From the NCBI GenBank assembly GCA_903907955.1, contig CAIVPZ010000057.1, positions 1 to 64,000 of the forward strand: DNA of 64,000 bases, written 5' to 3'. Of this stretch, positions 38,692 through 47,717 are shown in pieces. Position 1 is the first letter of the stretch. Every line of letters starts with the position of its first letter. Source of the DNA: an uncultured Acetobacteraceae bacterium (lineage in GTDB: Bacteria > Pseudomonadota > Alphaproteobacteria > Acetobacterales > Acetobacteraceae). Position numbers and translations under genes: made by a program. The notes under the pieces are model-generated. The model saw nothing but the letters and a program-made list of their open reading frames with translations, was not told where the DNA came from and ran no database searches.

Positions 38692-39809
38692 CCACCCTGC
38701 CCGCCTCCCCCCCGACCCAGGCAGGCCCACCGGCCGACGTGGCGCGGGTGCTGCTGTGCGACGACTCGGCGGTGATCCGCGGTGCCATCGGCCGCATGCT
38801 CGACAGTGACCCGGCGGTGCGGGTGGTGGCAAGGGTGGCGAACGGCCAGCAGGCGCTGGAGGCGGTGCAGCGGGAACGCTTCGACGTGGCCGTGCTCGAC
38901 ATCGAGATGCCGGTGATGGACGGCATGACGGCGCTGCCGCTGCTGCTGCGGGCCGATCCGGGGCTGCGCGTGATCATGGCCAGCACGCTGACCACCCGCG
39001 GCGCCGACATCGCCCTGCAGGCGCTGCGGCTGGGGGCGGCCGACTACGTGCCGAAACCCTCGGTCGCTGCCATCGCCGACGACAGTTTCCGGCGCGAACT
39101 GCTGGCGAAGGTGAAGGGACTGGCCCGGCTGCGCCGGCGCGAACGCGCGCCCGCCGGGCCGGCACGCGGGCCGATGGCCCCATCCCGCCCGGCCGGGCGG
39201 GAAGCGCCGTTGCTGCTGGCGGTCGGCAGTTCGACCGGCGGGCCGCAGGCGCTGTTCACCCTGGTGCAGGGGCTGGGCTGCGCGGTGCCGGTGCCGGTGG
39301 TGATCACCCAGCACATGCCCGCCACCTTCACCCCGATCCTGGCCGAGCATCTGACCCGCCTGGGCGGCCTGCCCTGCGCCGAAGCGTGCGACGGCGAAGC
39401 GCTGCAACCCGGCCGCATCCATCTGGCCCGGGGCGACCGGCATCTGCTGGTGGAAGGCCGGGCGGGGGCGTTGCGGGCGCGGCTGTCGGACGCGCCGGCG
39501 GAGAATTTCTGCCGCCCCGCGGTCGATCCCATGCTGCGCAGCGCCGCCGCCGCCTGCGGCGGGCGGGTGCTGGTGGTGATGCTGACCGGCATGGGCCATG
39601 ACGGCCGCGAGGGCACCCGCGCGGTGATCGAGGCGGGCGGCGCGGCGCTGGCCCAGGACGAGGCAACCAGCGTGGTCTGGGGCATGCCGGGCGCCATCGC
39701 GCTGGCCGGGCTGTGCCATCGCGTGCTGCCGCTGCCGGCGCTGGCGCCCTGCGTGCTGGATATGCTGCGCCTGTCCGCGTTGCGCGCCAGCCCGGGGGCG
39801 CGGCCATGA
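38688..39809 (+). CDS. cheB: Protein-glutamate methylesterase CheB
   Basis: CheB removes methyl groups from receptors when phosphorylated. The 373-residue protein has a receiver (LLCDDSAVIRG, phospho-Asp in VLDIEMPVMDG), a linker, and the esterase domain with the catalytic Ser in VGSSTGGPQAL, His in ITQHMP and Asp in LTGMGHDGREG. The start is a GTG at 38688 in a GTGA overlap with the cheY stop; longer frames overlap cheY entirely. Confidence 0.95.
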   Translation: MTTLPASPPTQAGPPADVARVLLCDDSAVIRGAIGRMLDSDPAVRVVARVANGQQALEAVQRERFDVAVLDIEMPVMDGMTALPLLLRADPGLRVIMASTLTTRGADIALQALRLGAADYVPKPSVAAIADDSFRRELLAKVKGLARLRRRERAPAGPARGPMAPSRPAGREAPLLLAVGSSTGGPQALFTLVQGLGCAVPVPVVITQHMPATFTPILAEHLTRLGGLPCAEACDGEALQPGRIHLARGDRHLLVEGRAGALRARLSDAPAENFCRPAVDPMLRSAAAACGGRVLVVMLTGMGHDGREGTRAVIEAGGAALAQDEATSVVWGMPGAIALAGLCHRVLPLPALAPCVLDMLRLSALRASPGARP

Positions 39810-40654
39810 CACCGCAGAGCTTCACCGTGTTCGCGACCTTGCTGCGCGCGGGCTCGGGCCTCGCGATCACCCCGGACAAGCTCTATCTGCTGGAAACCCG
39901 GCTGACGCCGCTGGTCAAGCGGGAGAATCTGTCCGGGCTGGACGCCCTGGCGGAGCGGCTGCGCAGCCCGACGCAGACCCTGCTGGCGCGCGAAGTGGTC
40001 GAGGCGATGACCACCAACGAAAGCTTCTTTTTCCGCGACGACCGGCCGTTCACCCACATGCGCACCCAGGCGCTGCCGCGGCTGCATGCCGCCCGCCCGG
40101 CGGGGGCAAGGCTGCGCATCTGGTCGGCGGCGGCCAGCACGGGGCAGGAAGCGTATTCGCTCGCCATGCTGGTGGCCGAAAACCGCGCGATGCTCGGCGG
40201 GCGCGAGGTGGAAATCCTCGGCACCGACATCGCCCGCGAGCCGCTCGCCCGCGCACGGGAGGGCATCTACACCCAGTTCGAAATCCAGCGCGGCCTGCCG
40301 ATGCAGTTGCTGGTGAAATACTTCCGCAAGGACGGCCCCCAGTGGCGGCTGGCCGACGCCATCCGCGCCATGGCCAGCTTCCGGGAATGGAACCTGCTGG
40401 GTGACCTGCGTCCGCTCGGCCAGTTCGACGTGGTGTTCTGCCGCAACGTATTGATCTATTTCGACCAGCCGACCAAGACGCGGGTGCTGGAAGCGATCGC
40501 CCGGCAGATGGCACAAGATGGGCTGCTGTATCTCGGCGGGGCCGAGACCGTGCTGGGAATCACCGACCGCCTGGTGCCGTCCGGGGCGGACCATGGGGTG
40601 TATCAGCTGGCGGGGAGCGCGGCGGGGGCGGCGCGGGAGCGGGTGGTGGCGTAG
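39806..40654 (+). CDS. cheR: Chemotaxis protein methyltransferase CheR
   Basis: CheR methylates receptor glutamates with SAM. The 282-residue protein has the N-terminal helical domain, NESFFFRDDRPF, the SAM motif WSAAASTGQEAYSLAM and FDVVFCRNVLIYFD, all standard for CheR. It overlaps cheB by ATGA and ends the che operon. No methyl-accepting receptor lies in the window, so its targets are elsewhere. Confidence 0.96.
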   Translation: MTPQSFTVFATLLRAGSGLAITPDKLYLLETRLTPLVKRENLSGLDALAERLRSPTQTLLAREVVEAMTTNESFFFRDDRPFTHMRTQALPRLHAARPAGARLRIWSAAASTGQEAYSLAMLVAENRAMLGGREVEILGTDIAREPLARAREGIYTQFEIQRGLPMQLLVKYFRKDGPQWRLADAIRAMASFREWNLLGDLRPLGQFDVVFCRNVLIYFDQPTKTRVLEAIARQMAQDGLLYLGGAETVLGITDRLVPSGADHGVYQLAGSAAGAARERVVA

Positions 40655-40663
40655 CAGGAATTC

Positions 40664-40680
40664 TGTTCTGTCACAGAACA
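40664..40680. promoter_or_regulatory. Operator-like palindrome upstream of the PEP-CTERM gene
   Basis: TGTTCTGTCACAGAACA is a perfect 17-bp palindrome with a single central base. A second one, CATTC-ATAC-GAATG, follows at 40679-40692. Both lie in an AT-richer promoter-like stretch about 80-100 bases before the PEP-CTERM start codon. The shape suits a dimeric repressor or activator. It could instead be the end signal of cheR. Confidence 0.5.
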
Positions 40681-40761
40681 TTCATACGAATGGAATTGAA
40701 CTCAGCCAGATGCGCGCCTAACAAATGCCGAGCAAAAATTCAGTCCCGTTCGGAAAAATCC

Positions 40762-42252
40762 ATGATTAGTCATGTGTCGTTTCGTTTCATACTGCTTACC
40801 GCAACTGCGGCGGTTATCGTCGGGCCAACCGCAGTGACACCTGCCGCAGCTTCGACAATTGGTTCTTTTACACCGGGCGATCTCGTGATCAGCACGGTCT
40901 CGTCCTATAATGGCGGCGGTCTCGATACGGCGGCGCCCATCGTGCTGGACCAGTTTCAGTTGAATGCGAACGGCACCTCCGCGACGGCCAACGGAACGCT
41001 CGTTCTGCCGCAAACCAGCAGTGGCGCGAACAGCGCGATTTCCGGCGAATACGGTTCGGCGTCGGAAGGCATCCTGCAGCAATCCGCCAACGGCCAGTAC
41101 CTGACGATCATGGGGTATGGCGTCAACGCAACGACGTTCAACACTGCGGCGCCGTCCACCTACGGCACGGCGGCGCTCGGCCAGACCAAAAGCCTCACCG
41201 CCGCCAACCAGACGGGTACCGTCGTTACCACGGTGCCGCGCGTGGTCGCGCTGATCGGCGGCGATGCGAGCGTCAACACCACCACGGCGCTGACCGGGGT
41301 GTTCAACACGAACAACCCGCGCAGCGCTGCAACGGTGGACGGCTCGAGCTTCTATGTCTCGGGCCAGGGCGGAAGCAAGACGGACCCGACGCAGGGCGTG
41401 TTCTATGCAAAACTGGGCGCCACCACCGCGACGCCGATCGACACCAGCACCGACACGCGGGTGGCGTCGATCGTCAATACCGGCAGCGGCAACACCCTCT
41501 ATGTTTCGCGCGACCAGAACCCGTCGGGCAGCGGCGGCCAGAACTTTACCAATGTCAGCAGCCTCACCACCGCCAGCGGCGCCCTGCCGACGTCGTCGAC
41601 AGGGGTGATCACCACCCATATCATCCCGCCGGCCAGCCCGTTCTCTCTCGGCGGCAACAACGGTTCGATCAATGTGACGACGGCGACCGAAAACGGAGTG
41701 AACAACAGCAGGCTTGGCAAGTTTGTCTATCTGAGCCCGGAAAGTTATTTCTTCGCCAGCCCGACGGTCGTCTACGTGACGGATAGCGGCCAGCCGAAGA
41801 ACGGCAACGCCAATGCTGCCGCCCTCGGCGAGGGAGGCCTGCAGAAATGGGTGATGACCACGAGCGGCTGGACCCTGGAATACGATCTCGTTGCCGGCCT
41901 GAATCTGGTCAACAACGCCACCGCCAATTCAAACACGCCCACCGCGGCCGGCGTGACCGGCCTGCTTGGCCTGACCGGCAGGATTGTCGACGGCAATGTC
42001 GAGCTGTTTGCCACCAGCTATGGCCTGAACGAGCTGTCGGCCAGTTATCTTTATGAAATTACCGACAGTCTTGCGGCAACCACGCCGGGCACCGAGAAGT
42101 TCGTTACGCTGTATTCGGCTCCGACCGGAACCTTGATTCGCGGCGTCGCCTTCGCGCCGGTGCCCGAGCCGGCGTCCATCGCCCTCGTTGGTTTTGGTCT
42201 GGCTGGCCTCGCACTGCTCCGCCGGCGCCGCCGGACTTCAGCGCCGGCCTGA
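40762..42252 (+). CDS. PEP-CTERM sorted surface/secreted protein
   Basis: The 496-residue protein has an N-terminal signal peptide (about 1-30, ending TPAAAS) and a Thr/Asn/Ser-rich, Gly-rich body typical of beta-structured exoproteins. It ends in a PEP-CTERM tail: VPEPASIALVGFGLAGLALL followed by an Arg cluster. The tail is recognised and cut by an exosortase (EpsH/XrtA type), linked with exopolysaccharide export. No exosortase gene is in this window. The body matches no family I recognise, and its Thr/Asn-rich content differs from neighbouring genes. Confidence 0.88.
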   Translation: MISHVSFRFILLTATAAVIVGPTAVTPAAASTIGSFTPGDLVISTVSSYNGGGLDTAAPIVLDQFQLNANGTSATANGTLVLPQTSSGANSAISGEYGSASEGILQQSANGQYLTIMGYGVNATTFNTAAPSTYGTAALGQTKSLTAANQTGTVVTTVPRVVALIGGDASVNTTTALTGVFNTNNPRSAATVDGSSFYVSGQGGSKTDPTQGVFYAKLGATTATPIDTSTDTRVASIVNTGSGNTLYVSRDQNPSGSGGQNFTNVSSLTTASGALPTSSTGVITTHIIPPASPFSLGGNNGSINVTTATENGVNNSRLGKFVYLSPESYFFASPTVVYVTDSGQPKNGNANAAALGEGGLQKWVMTTSGWTLEYDLVAGLNLVNNATANSNTPTAAGVTGLLGLTGRIVDGNVELFATSYGLNELSASYLYEITDSLAATTPGTEKFVTLYSAPTGTLIRGVAFAPVPEPASIALVGFGLAGLALLRRRRRTSAPA

Positions 42253-42365
42253 ACGTCGGTCATACCGATCTGCACTTTCGGTGACTCGTCCAAAAGCCGG
42301 GTTTGCCAGTTCCTTCCGAACAATCCGCGCATATCACTATCATGCGGAGACCTTGACGCGCTGCT

Positions 42366-42409
42366 GGCGAGGCTTTGCTTCGCCCTTCACCAGGGGGCAG
42401 TGGCCCCCT
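42366..42409. repeat. Palindrome cluster 5 (convergent junction)
   Basis: A GGCGAGGC-TTT-GCTTCGCC stem with one G-T pair (42366-42384) is followed by AGGGGGC-AGTG-GCCCCCT (42392-42409). The AGTG-loop module matches those of clusters 2, 3 and 6. It lies between the ends of the PEP-CTERM gene and the convergent aminotransferase gene. Confidence 0.75.
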
Positions 42410-42417
42410 TGACCCCA

Positions 42418-43548
42418 TTACACGGAAAGAACGGCTTCGCAGACCGCGGCCACCTGGGACTCGGTCAGTTCGGGATACATCGGCAGGCTCATTACCGCCG
42501 CCGCGGCGCGCTCGGTCGCGCGGCACGCCGACGGACCAAGCGCCACCCGCCCGCAATAGGCGGGTTGCAGATGCACCGGCACGGGATAATGCACGCCGGT
42601 GCCGACACCCCGCGCGCGCAACGCGGCCTGCACCGCGGCACGATCCGCCACGCGCAGCACATACTGGTGAAACACATGCCCCGCACCGGCACGACGCGCC
42701 GGCGGAACAAAACGCCCGCCCGCCAAGGCCGCGTCATAGCGCGCCGCAATCGCGCCGCGGCAGGCGTTCTGCGCGTCCAGATGCGGCAGCCTGACACGCA
42801 GGATGGCGGCCTGCACCTCGTCCAGCCGGCTGTTCACGCCGACCGCGTCGGACACGTAATGCTGCCGCCAGCCGTATTGCCGCAGCGCCGCCAGCCGTTC
42901 CGCCAGCGCCGCATCATCGGTGGCGATCACTCCGCCATCGCCCAGTGCTCCGAGATTCTTCGTCGGATACAGGGAGAAGCAGGCAATCTGGCCGAATGTA
43001 CCGAGCTTGCGGGCCGACAACGTCGCGCCATGCGCCTGGCTGCAATCCTCGATCAGCGCCACGCCGTGGCGCGCGCAGATCGCGCCGATGGCATCAAGAT
43101 CGGCCGCCTGCCCATATAGATGCACCGGAATCACCGCCCGCACCGGCGGCAGACCGACCGGCGGGCGGGCCAGCACGGCCTCCAGTTCCGCGGGGTCCAT
43201 GGTGTAGTGCAGCGGATCGATATCGATCAGCACCGGCACCGCGCCGGCCATCTCGATGGCGGCAACCGTGGCGACGGCGGTGTGCGACACGGTCGCCACC
43301 GCGCAGCCGGCGCCGATGCCCAGGGCCCGCAGCGCCAGCGCCAGCGCGTCGGTGCCGTTGCCGCAGCCAACCGCATGCGCCCGCCCGAGCCAGCCGGCGA
43401 ATTCGGCCTCGAAGCCGCGCCCCTCGGCACCCAGCACGTACCATCCCGAGCCCAGCACACGCGCCACCGCCGCGTCGATCTCGGTCTGCAGGGCGCGGTA
43501 GCCGGCCCCGGGATTGGCCTGGGGAATGATCACCGGCGTGGCGCTCAT
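42418..43548 (-). CDS. DegT/DnrJ/EryC1 family sugar aminotransferase
   Basis: This is a 376-residue PLP enzyme with the DegT fold: CGNGTDALALALRALGIG at the cofactor pocket, LIEDCSQAHGA, and the PLP Lys in CFSLYPTKNLGALGDGG. Family members aminate nucleotide-linked keto sugars. The ATG at 43548 gives MSATPVIIPQANPGAGY; longer frames are Arg-rich artefacts. It lies 10 bases after the epimerase gene, so the two probably make an amino sugar for a surface polymer or glycan. Confidence 0.92.
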   Translation of the reverse strand: MSATPVIIPQANPGAGYRALQTEIDAAVARVLGSGWYVLGAEGRGFEAEFAGWLGRAHAVGCGNGTDALALALRALGIGAGCAVATVSHTAVATVAAIEMAGAVPVLIDIDPLHYTMDPAELEAVLARPPVGLPPVRAVIPVHLYGQAADLDAIGAICARHGVALIEDCSQAHGATLSARKLGTFGQIACFSLYPTKNLGALGDGGVIATDDAALAERLAALRQYGWRQHYVSDAVGVNSRLDEVQAAILRVRLPHLDAQNACRGAIAARYDAALAGGRFVPPARRAGAGHVFHQYVLRVADRAAVQAALRARGVGTGVHYPVPVHLQPAYCGRVALGPSACRATERAAAAVMSLPMYPELTESQVAAVCEAVLSV

Positions 43549-43558
43549 GGCCGGGCGT

Positions 43559-44530
43559 TCAAAGATAATCCGCCAGGCGCGGCCGGAACCAGTCGAGCGA
43601 ATGGCGGATCCCTTCCTCCAGCCCGACCTGCGGCGTCCAGCCGGTGGCGGCGCGGAAGGCGCGATCGTCGGCGTAGTAGCTGCCGATGTCGATGCGCGCC
43701 CGGTCAGCCGGGAATTCGCGCATGGTGTAGCTCGCATCCACCCCGCCCAGGGCGACGACCAGGTCGGCGAGTTGCTTCAGGCTGGCCGGCGGCGGGCCGC
43801 CGATGTTGAAGATACGGCCGTGGCAAGCCGGCACGGTCGCGGCCAGCAGGAAAGCGTCGGTCACGTCCTCGACAAAGGTCAGGTCACGCAGCTGCTCACC
43901 GCCCCAGACCTCGAACGGGCGGCCCTCCAGCACGGACCGTATCCAGATGCCGAGAAAGGTCTGGCGGGCGTCGCGGATGCGCAGGCGGGGGCCGTAGCAG
44001 TTGGTCAGGCGCAGGCTGACCACCGGGCGGTTGCTGGCGCGGTGCTCGATCATCCAGTACTGCTCGCCGGCGAATTTCGACACCCCGTTGGCGTCGGGCG
44101 GGTTCACCGGATGCGCCTCGTCCACCGGCAGATGCAGCGGGCGGCCGTAGAACTGACGGGTGGAGGCATGCACCACCACGGCCTCCGGCGCCGCTTCCCG
44201 CACCGCCTGGATCAGCCGCACCTGCGCCACCGCGTTCACCGCGATGTCGGCCAGCGGGTCGCGCTGGCCGCCCATGTGGCTGGTCTGCGCGGCGAGATTG
44301 AAAATGACCTCGGCGCCTTCGCAGATCGGACGCAGGTCCACTTCGCGGATATCGGCGCGCACCAGTTCGACTTCGGCGCCCTCCAGGTTGGCCGGGTTGG
44401 CACCGCCGCCGAACAGAAATCCGTCCAGCGCCACCACCCGCGCCCCGCGCATCGACAGCGCATGACAGAGATTCGAGCCGAGGAACCCGGCCCCGCCCGT
44501 CACGAGTACTCTGCGGCCGCGCCACTCCAT
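43559..44530 (-). CDS. NAD-dependent nucleotide-sugar epimerase/dehydratase
   Basis: This extended SDR of 323 residues has the NAD motif VLVTGGAGFLGSN near its start, FNLAAQTSHMGG, and a RLTNCYGPRLR core. The catalytic YxxxK position reads NGVSKFAGEQ, so the usual Tyr is Asn; Lys is kept. Some epimerase families share the NGxxK form, so the protein may use a different acid/base. The ATG at 44530 has AAGGAG 6 bases upstream, whereas the longer GTG start at 44545 lies upstream of that site. It pairs with the aminotransferase. Confidence 0.85.
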   Translation of the reverse strand: MEWRGRRVLVTGGAGFLGSNLCHALSMRGARVVALDGFLFGGGANPANLEGAEVELVRADIREVDLRPICEGAEVIFNLAAQTSHMGGQRDPLADIAVNAVAQVRLIQAVREAAPEAVVVHASTRQFYGRPLHLPVDEAHPVNPPDANGVSKFAGEQYWMIEHRASNRPVVSLRLTNCYGPRLRIRDARQTFLGIWIRSVLEGRPFEVWGGEQLRDLTFVEDVTDAFLLAATVPACHGRIFNIGGPPPASLKQLADLVVALGGVDASYTMREFPADRARIDIGSYYADDRAFRAATGWTPQVGLEEGIRHSLDWFRPRLADYL

Positions 44531-44593
44531 CACCATCTCCTTCACCTCCAGGGCAGTCTCGCGGTGCTTCGTGGCGGAATTCCGCCGGCGGCG

Positions 44594-45559
44594 CTACTCC
44601 GGCTCGTCAGTGCCGCGGCGCAGATGGCGCCGGTGCTCGGTATCCGGCCCGCCGCTGCGCATGATCTCGCCGAAGCCGAACAGCAGCAGCAGCAGCCCCG
44701 CCACCACTTCGAGGGTGGCCAGCGCCCGCACCGCCGGCCCCACCGGGGTGATGTCGCCGTAGCCGACGGTGGCCAGGGTGGTGACCGAGAAATACAGCGC
44801 CTCGCTGAAGCTGAGCAGCGCCGGGTGGTCGTGCACCAGGAACAGCGGGCCGCCGATCGACATTTCGGCGACCCGGTAGAAGCAGGCGAACACCACCACC
44901 AGCAGCGAATAGAAGGTCAGGAACGCCATGACCGGCATGATCAGCCGGTCGATCCGGGCGGTCACCGTCTCGAACACCAGGGCGATGTCCATCAGCAGCA
45001 GCACCAGGTCGCGGGCCGCCCACCCGACCAGGGCGGCGATCAGCAGCGACAGGGCCAGCAGCGCCAAGCCCTGCCCCAGCCCGCCCAGGTTCAGCCGCGG
45101 CTCCAGGAAGGCCAGCGTGCCGATCAGCAACAGACCCGGCAGCCAGCGCGACATGCGCGGCAGGTGGGTCAGTTCATGGTGGCGCCGCGCCCGGACCAGC
45201 CCGGACACCTGCCGGCGGCGCAGGAAGCAGCCGAGCAGGAAACCGCCCACCGGCACGCCCAGCGCAATGGCCGCGAGGCTGCCCGGCGCGTCGGGGAAAT
45301 TGGATTCGTGGAAATACACGAACACACAGGCATAGACGGCGAGCGTGTTGGCCACGGTGACGCCGAAATGCGACCCGCCGGGGAATACGAGGAAAAAAAA
45401 GCCGAACCCCGCCACGCAGGCACCGATGGAGGCGACGGAAAAATGCCAGTCCTCGCCCATTGCCGCGCCCACCAGCCCCACTAGCACGAGGGTGAAGGCG
45501 GTCGCCCGCAGCCAGTGTCGGTCGATGCGTCGGGTGGGGTGACGCGGCGGGATGGACAT
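44594..45559 (-). CDS. Ion channel protein, voltage-independent K+ channel type
   Basis: The 321-residue membrane protein has several N-terminal helices (about 15-190) and a C-terminal pore module: helix, pore loop with the K+ selectivity filter TLATVGYGDITP, and a final helix (LEVVAGLLLLLFGFGEI). It lacks a cytosolic RCK domain and ends in a short charged tail. It precedes the epimerase on the same strand by 63 bases. Physiological role unknown. Confidence 0.87.
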   Translation of the reverse strand: MSIPPRHPTRRIDRHWLRATAFTLVLVGLVGAAMGEDWHFSVASIGACVAGFGFFFLVFPGGSHFGVTVANTLAVYACVFVYFHESNFPDAPGSLAAIALGVPVGGFLLGCFLRRRQVSGLVRARRHHELTHLPRMSRWLPGLLLIGTLAFLEPRLNLGGLGQGLALLALSLLIAALVGWAARDLVLLLMDIALVFETVTARIDRLIMPVMAFLTFYSLLVVVFACFYRVAEMSIGGPLFLVHDHPALLSFSEALYFSVTTLATVGYGDITPVGPAVRALATLEVVAGLLLLLFGFGEIMRSGGPDTEHRRHLRRGTDEPE

Positions 45560-45674
45560 GGCGCGGACGGCTATCAGTGAACGTGCCGCAAGGGTAGTGG
45601 CGACGTGCGCCGGATCAGCGCTGCGGCGGCGGAGCTTTGTCGGCGCGGCCTGGGAACTGGCCCCGGGCGGTCAC

Positions 45675-45809
45675 TCAGCCTTTGTGCGCGTCGGCGTCCC
45701 GCTGCCGGCGGGCGGCGCGCATGTGCAACCAGGCAGCACTCCAGCCCAGAATCACGAGCACAACGGGCGCTCCGAGATAGACCGTGGTGAACAAGACCTG
45801 ATTGGTCAT
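45675..45809 (-). CDS. Small single-pass membrane protein (44 aa)
   Basis: This is a 44-residue peptide with one membrane helix (LFTTVYLGAPVVLVILGWSAAWL, about 6-28) and a basic cytoplasmic tail. Its ATG lies in an ATGA overlap with the stop of the upstream 77-residue gene, which supports both being real and co-translated. I recognise no family. It could be a subunit or regulator of its partner. Confidence 0.6.
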   Translation of the reverse strand: MTNQVLFTTVYLGAPVVLVILGWSAAWLHMRAARRQRDADAHKG

Positions 45810-46039
45810 TCCCTCAAATCCGACAAAACGCGCCGCGCAGCGAACTGCAGGAAACCCCACGCCGCCACCCACCCCAGGGAGCCGAGGATCAGCGTGCCCT
45901 TGGATATGGCAACCGGACTGGCGGAAGAATAGATGAAAGCAGCGAGTGGCGCCAGCACACCGATCGTGATGCAGCCGTTGGCAACCGTCGCGATGGAGTT
46001 CGCCAGCAGCTTCGTCTGCTCATTCCAGATGATGCCCAT
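45806..46039 (-). CDS. Small two-helix membrane protein (77 aa)
   Basis: The 77-residue protein begins MGIIWNEQTKLLANSIATVAN. It has two hydrophobic helices (about 17-37 and 45-66) and a basic end ARRVLSDLRE. It reads from 46039 with a purine-rich site upstream and couples by ATGA to the 44-residue gene. Small proteins with an NEQTKLLANS-like opening occur in other Alphaproteobacteria in my memory, without assigned function. It lies between the zinc-type ABC permease and the ion channel gene. Confidence 0.6.
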   Translation of the reverse strand: MGIIWNEQTKLLANSIATVANGCITIGVLAPLAAFIYSSASPVAISKGTLILGSLGWVAAWGFLQFAARRVLSDLRE

Positions 46040-46111
46040 TCGTCCGGTCCCCAGATGCCTGCTCCGCCGCGGTTGAAGCCAGAGCCGCACCTTTTCGTCC
46101 GCGGCCGCTCC

Positions 46112-46972
46112 CTACCCCCGCAAATGCGGCCGCCAGACCCGTGCCCGCAGACTCTCCCGCGGCCCCGCCAGCAGTCCCGCCGCCCACAACGCCCCCGCCG
46201 AAAGCACGATCGCCGGCCCCGCCGGCACATCGGCATGGAACGACAGCAGCAGCCCCGCCACCGACGAAACCAACGCCAGCCCCACCGCGGCGCGCACCTG
46301 CCCGGCCAGTTCGGCGGCGAAATGCCGCGCCGCCACCGCCGGCAGCATCATCAGCCCCACCGACATCAGCGTGCCGAGCGCGGCGAACCCGCCCACCACG
46401 CACAGCACCACCAACCCCATGAACCCCAGGTGCCAGACGCCGCCGCGTCCGCCCACCGCACGCATGAAGCCGGGATCGAAACTCTCCAGCACCAGCGGGC
46501 GCCAGATCACCGCCAGCCCCAGCAGCGCCACGCTCGCCGCCCCCGCCATCAGCAACAGGGCGGCATCATCCACCGCCATCACGCTGCCGAACAGCAGATG
46601 CGCCAGGTCCACCCCGCGCGTGGCGGAGACGATCGCCACCCCCAGGGCCAGCGCCACCAGATACACCCCGGCCAACTGGCTGTCCTCGCGCCCGCCGGAG
46701 GCGCGCGCCAGCCAGCCCGCCAGCAGGGCGACGGAAAATCCCGCCAGCACCCCGCCCAGCCCCATCGCCCACAGGGAAAACCCGCCCGCCAGCGCGCCCA
46801 GCGCCACCCCGGGCAGAATGCCGTGCTGCAGGGCGTCGCTGGTCAGGCTCATCCGCCGCAGCACCAGCAGCACGCCCAGCGGCGGACCGGCCAGCGACAA
46901 CGCCACGCAGCCCGCCAGCGCGCGGCGCATGAAGCCCAGCGCGAACGGCTCAAGCAGCCAGTGCAAGCTCAC
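46112..46972 (-). CDS. znuB: Metal ABC transporter permease (ZnuB/MntB type)
   Basis: The 286-residue ABC-3 family permease has about eight helices, with LRRMSLTSDALQHGILPGVALGAL, LLFGSVMAVDDAAL and TLMSVGLMMLPAVAARHFA. It imports Zn2+ or Mn2+ with the ATPase next to it. The GTG at 46972 follows the ATPase stop by one base and fits the conserved N-terminus. No periplasmic metal-binding protein gene is adjacent. The symbol assumes zinc specificity, which sequence alone does not prove. Confidence 0.88.
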   Translation of the reverse strand: MSLHWLLEPFALGFMRRALAGCVALSLAGPPLGVLLVLRRMSLTSDALQHGILPGVALGALAGGFSLWAMGLGGVLAGFSVALLAGWLARASGGREDSQLAGVYLVALALGVAIVSATRGVDLAHLLFGSVMAVDDAALLLMAGAASVALLGLAVIWRPLVLESFDPGFMRAVGGRGGVWHLGFMGLVVLCVVGGFAALGTLMSVGLMMLPAVAARHFAAELAGQVRAAVGLALVSSVAGLLLSFHADVPAGPAIVLSAGALWAAGLLAGPRESLRARVWRPHLRG

Positions 46973-46973
46973 C

Positions 46974-47717
46974 TCACGCCGCGTCCCGGCAGGGAACCGC
47001 TGCGTCCGACCAGGCTTCGGCAGCGAGGCGGGCGCGCAGGCGGTGCTCGGCCGACAGCGCACGGGCGGTCGGCCCCCAGGCAACCGGCGCGCGCGCCAGC
47101 AGCAGCGTCTCGGGGAATTCGCGGACCACCAGATCGAGGTCGTGCGTCACGGCGATGACGGTGCGCCCCTGCTGATGCCAGAGCCGCACCAGCGCCATCA
47201 GTTCGGCGGCGGTGCGCGCATCGACCGCGTTGAACGGCTCATCCAGCAGCAGCACCGGCGCGTCCTGCACCGCGAGGCGGGCGAACAGCACGCGCTGGAA
47301 CTGCCCGGCCGACAGCGTGCCGATCAGGCGCCGTTCGAACCCGGCCAGACCGACCTCCTGCAACGCCGCATCGGTGCGCGCGGCGGCGTCGGCGGGCAGG
47401 CGACGGAACGCGCCCATCCGCGCCCAGGCGCCCAGCGCCACCACATCGCGGCAGGAAACCGGAAAGCTGCGGTCGAGCGTGCCAACCTGCGCCAGCAAAG
47501 CGATCCGGTCCGGCGCCAGCCCGCCGCGGTCGATGCGTCCGTCATGCACCGGATGCAGCCCGGCCAGCGCCCGCAGCAGCGTGGTCTTGCCGGCGCCGTT
47601 CGGCCCCACGATGGCGGTCAGGCTGCCCGGCGCGAAACGCCCGGACAGATGATGCACCGCCGGGTGGCGGTCGTGCACGCAGGTCAGGTCGTGCAGCACG
47701 ATCGGTGGCGGGATCAT
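46974..47717 (-). CDS. znuC: Metal ABC transporter ATP-binding protein (ZnuC/MntA type)
   Basis: The 247-residue ATPase has Walker A IVGPNGAGKTTLLRALAG, a Q-loop region and TLSAGQFQRVLFARL, an altered signature with SAGQ for SGGQ. It also has Walker B LLLDEPFNAVD and H-loop VTHDLD. The SAGQ form is common in metal transporters of this group. It is preceded by a 35-residue membrane microprotein that overlaps it by ATGA, and followed by the permease. Substrate is zinc or manganese. Confidence 0.9.
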   Translation of the reverse strand: MIPPPIVLHDLTCVHDRHPAVHHLSGRFAPGSLTAIVGPNGAGKTTLLRALAGLHPVHDGRIDRGGLAPDRIALLAQVGTLDRSFPVSCRDVVALGAWARMGAFRRLPADAAARTDAALQEVGLAGFERRLIGTLSAGQFQRVLFARLAVQDAPVLLLDEPFNAVDARTAAELMALVRLWHQQGRTVIAVTHDLDLVVREFPETLLLARAPVAWGPTARALSAEHRLRARLAAEAWSDAAVPCRDAA

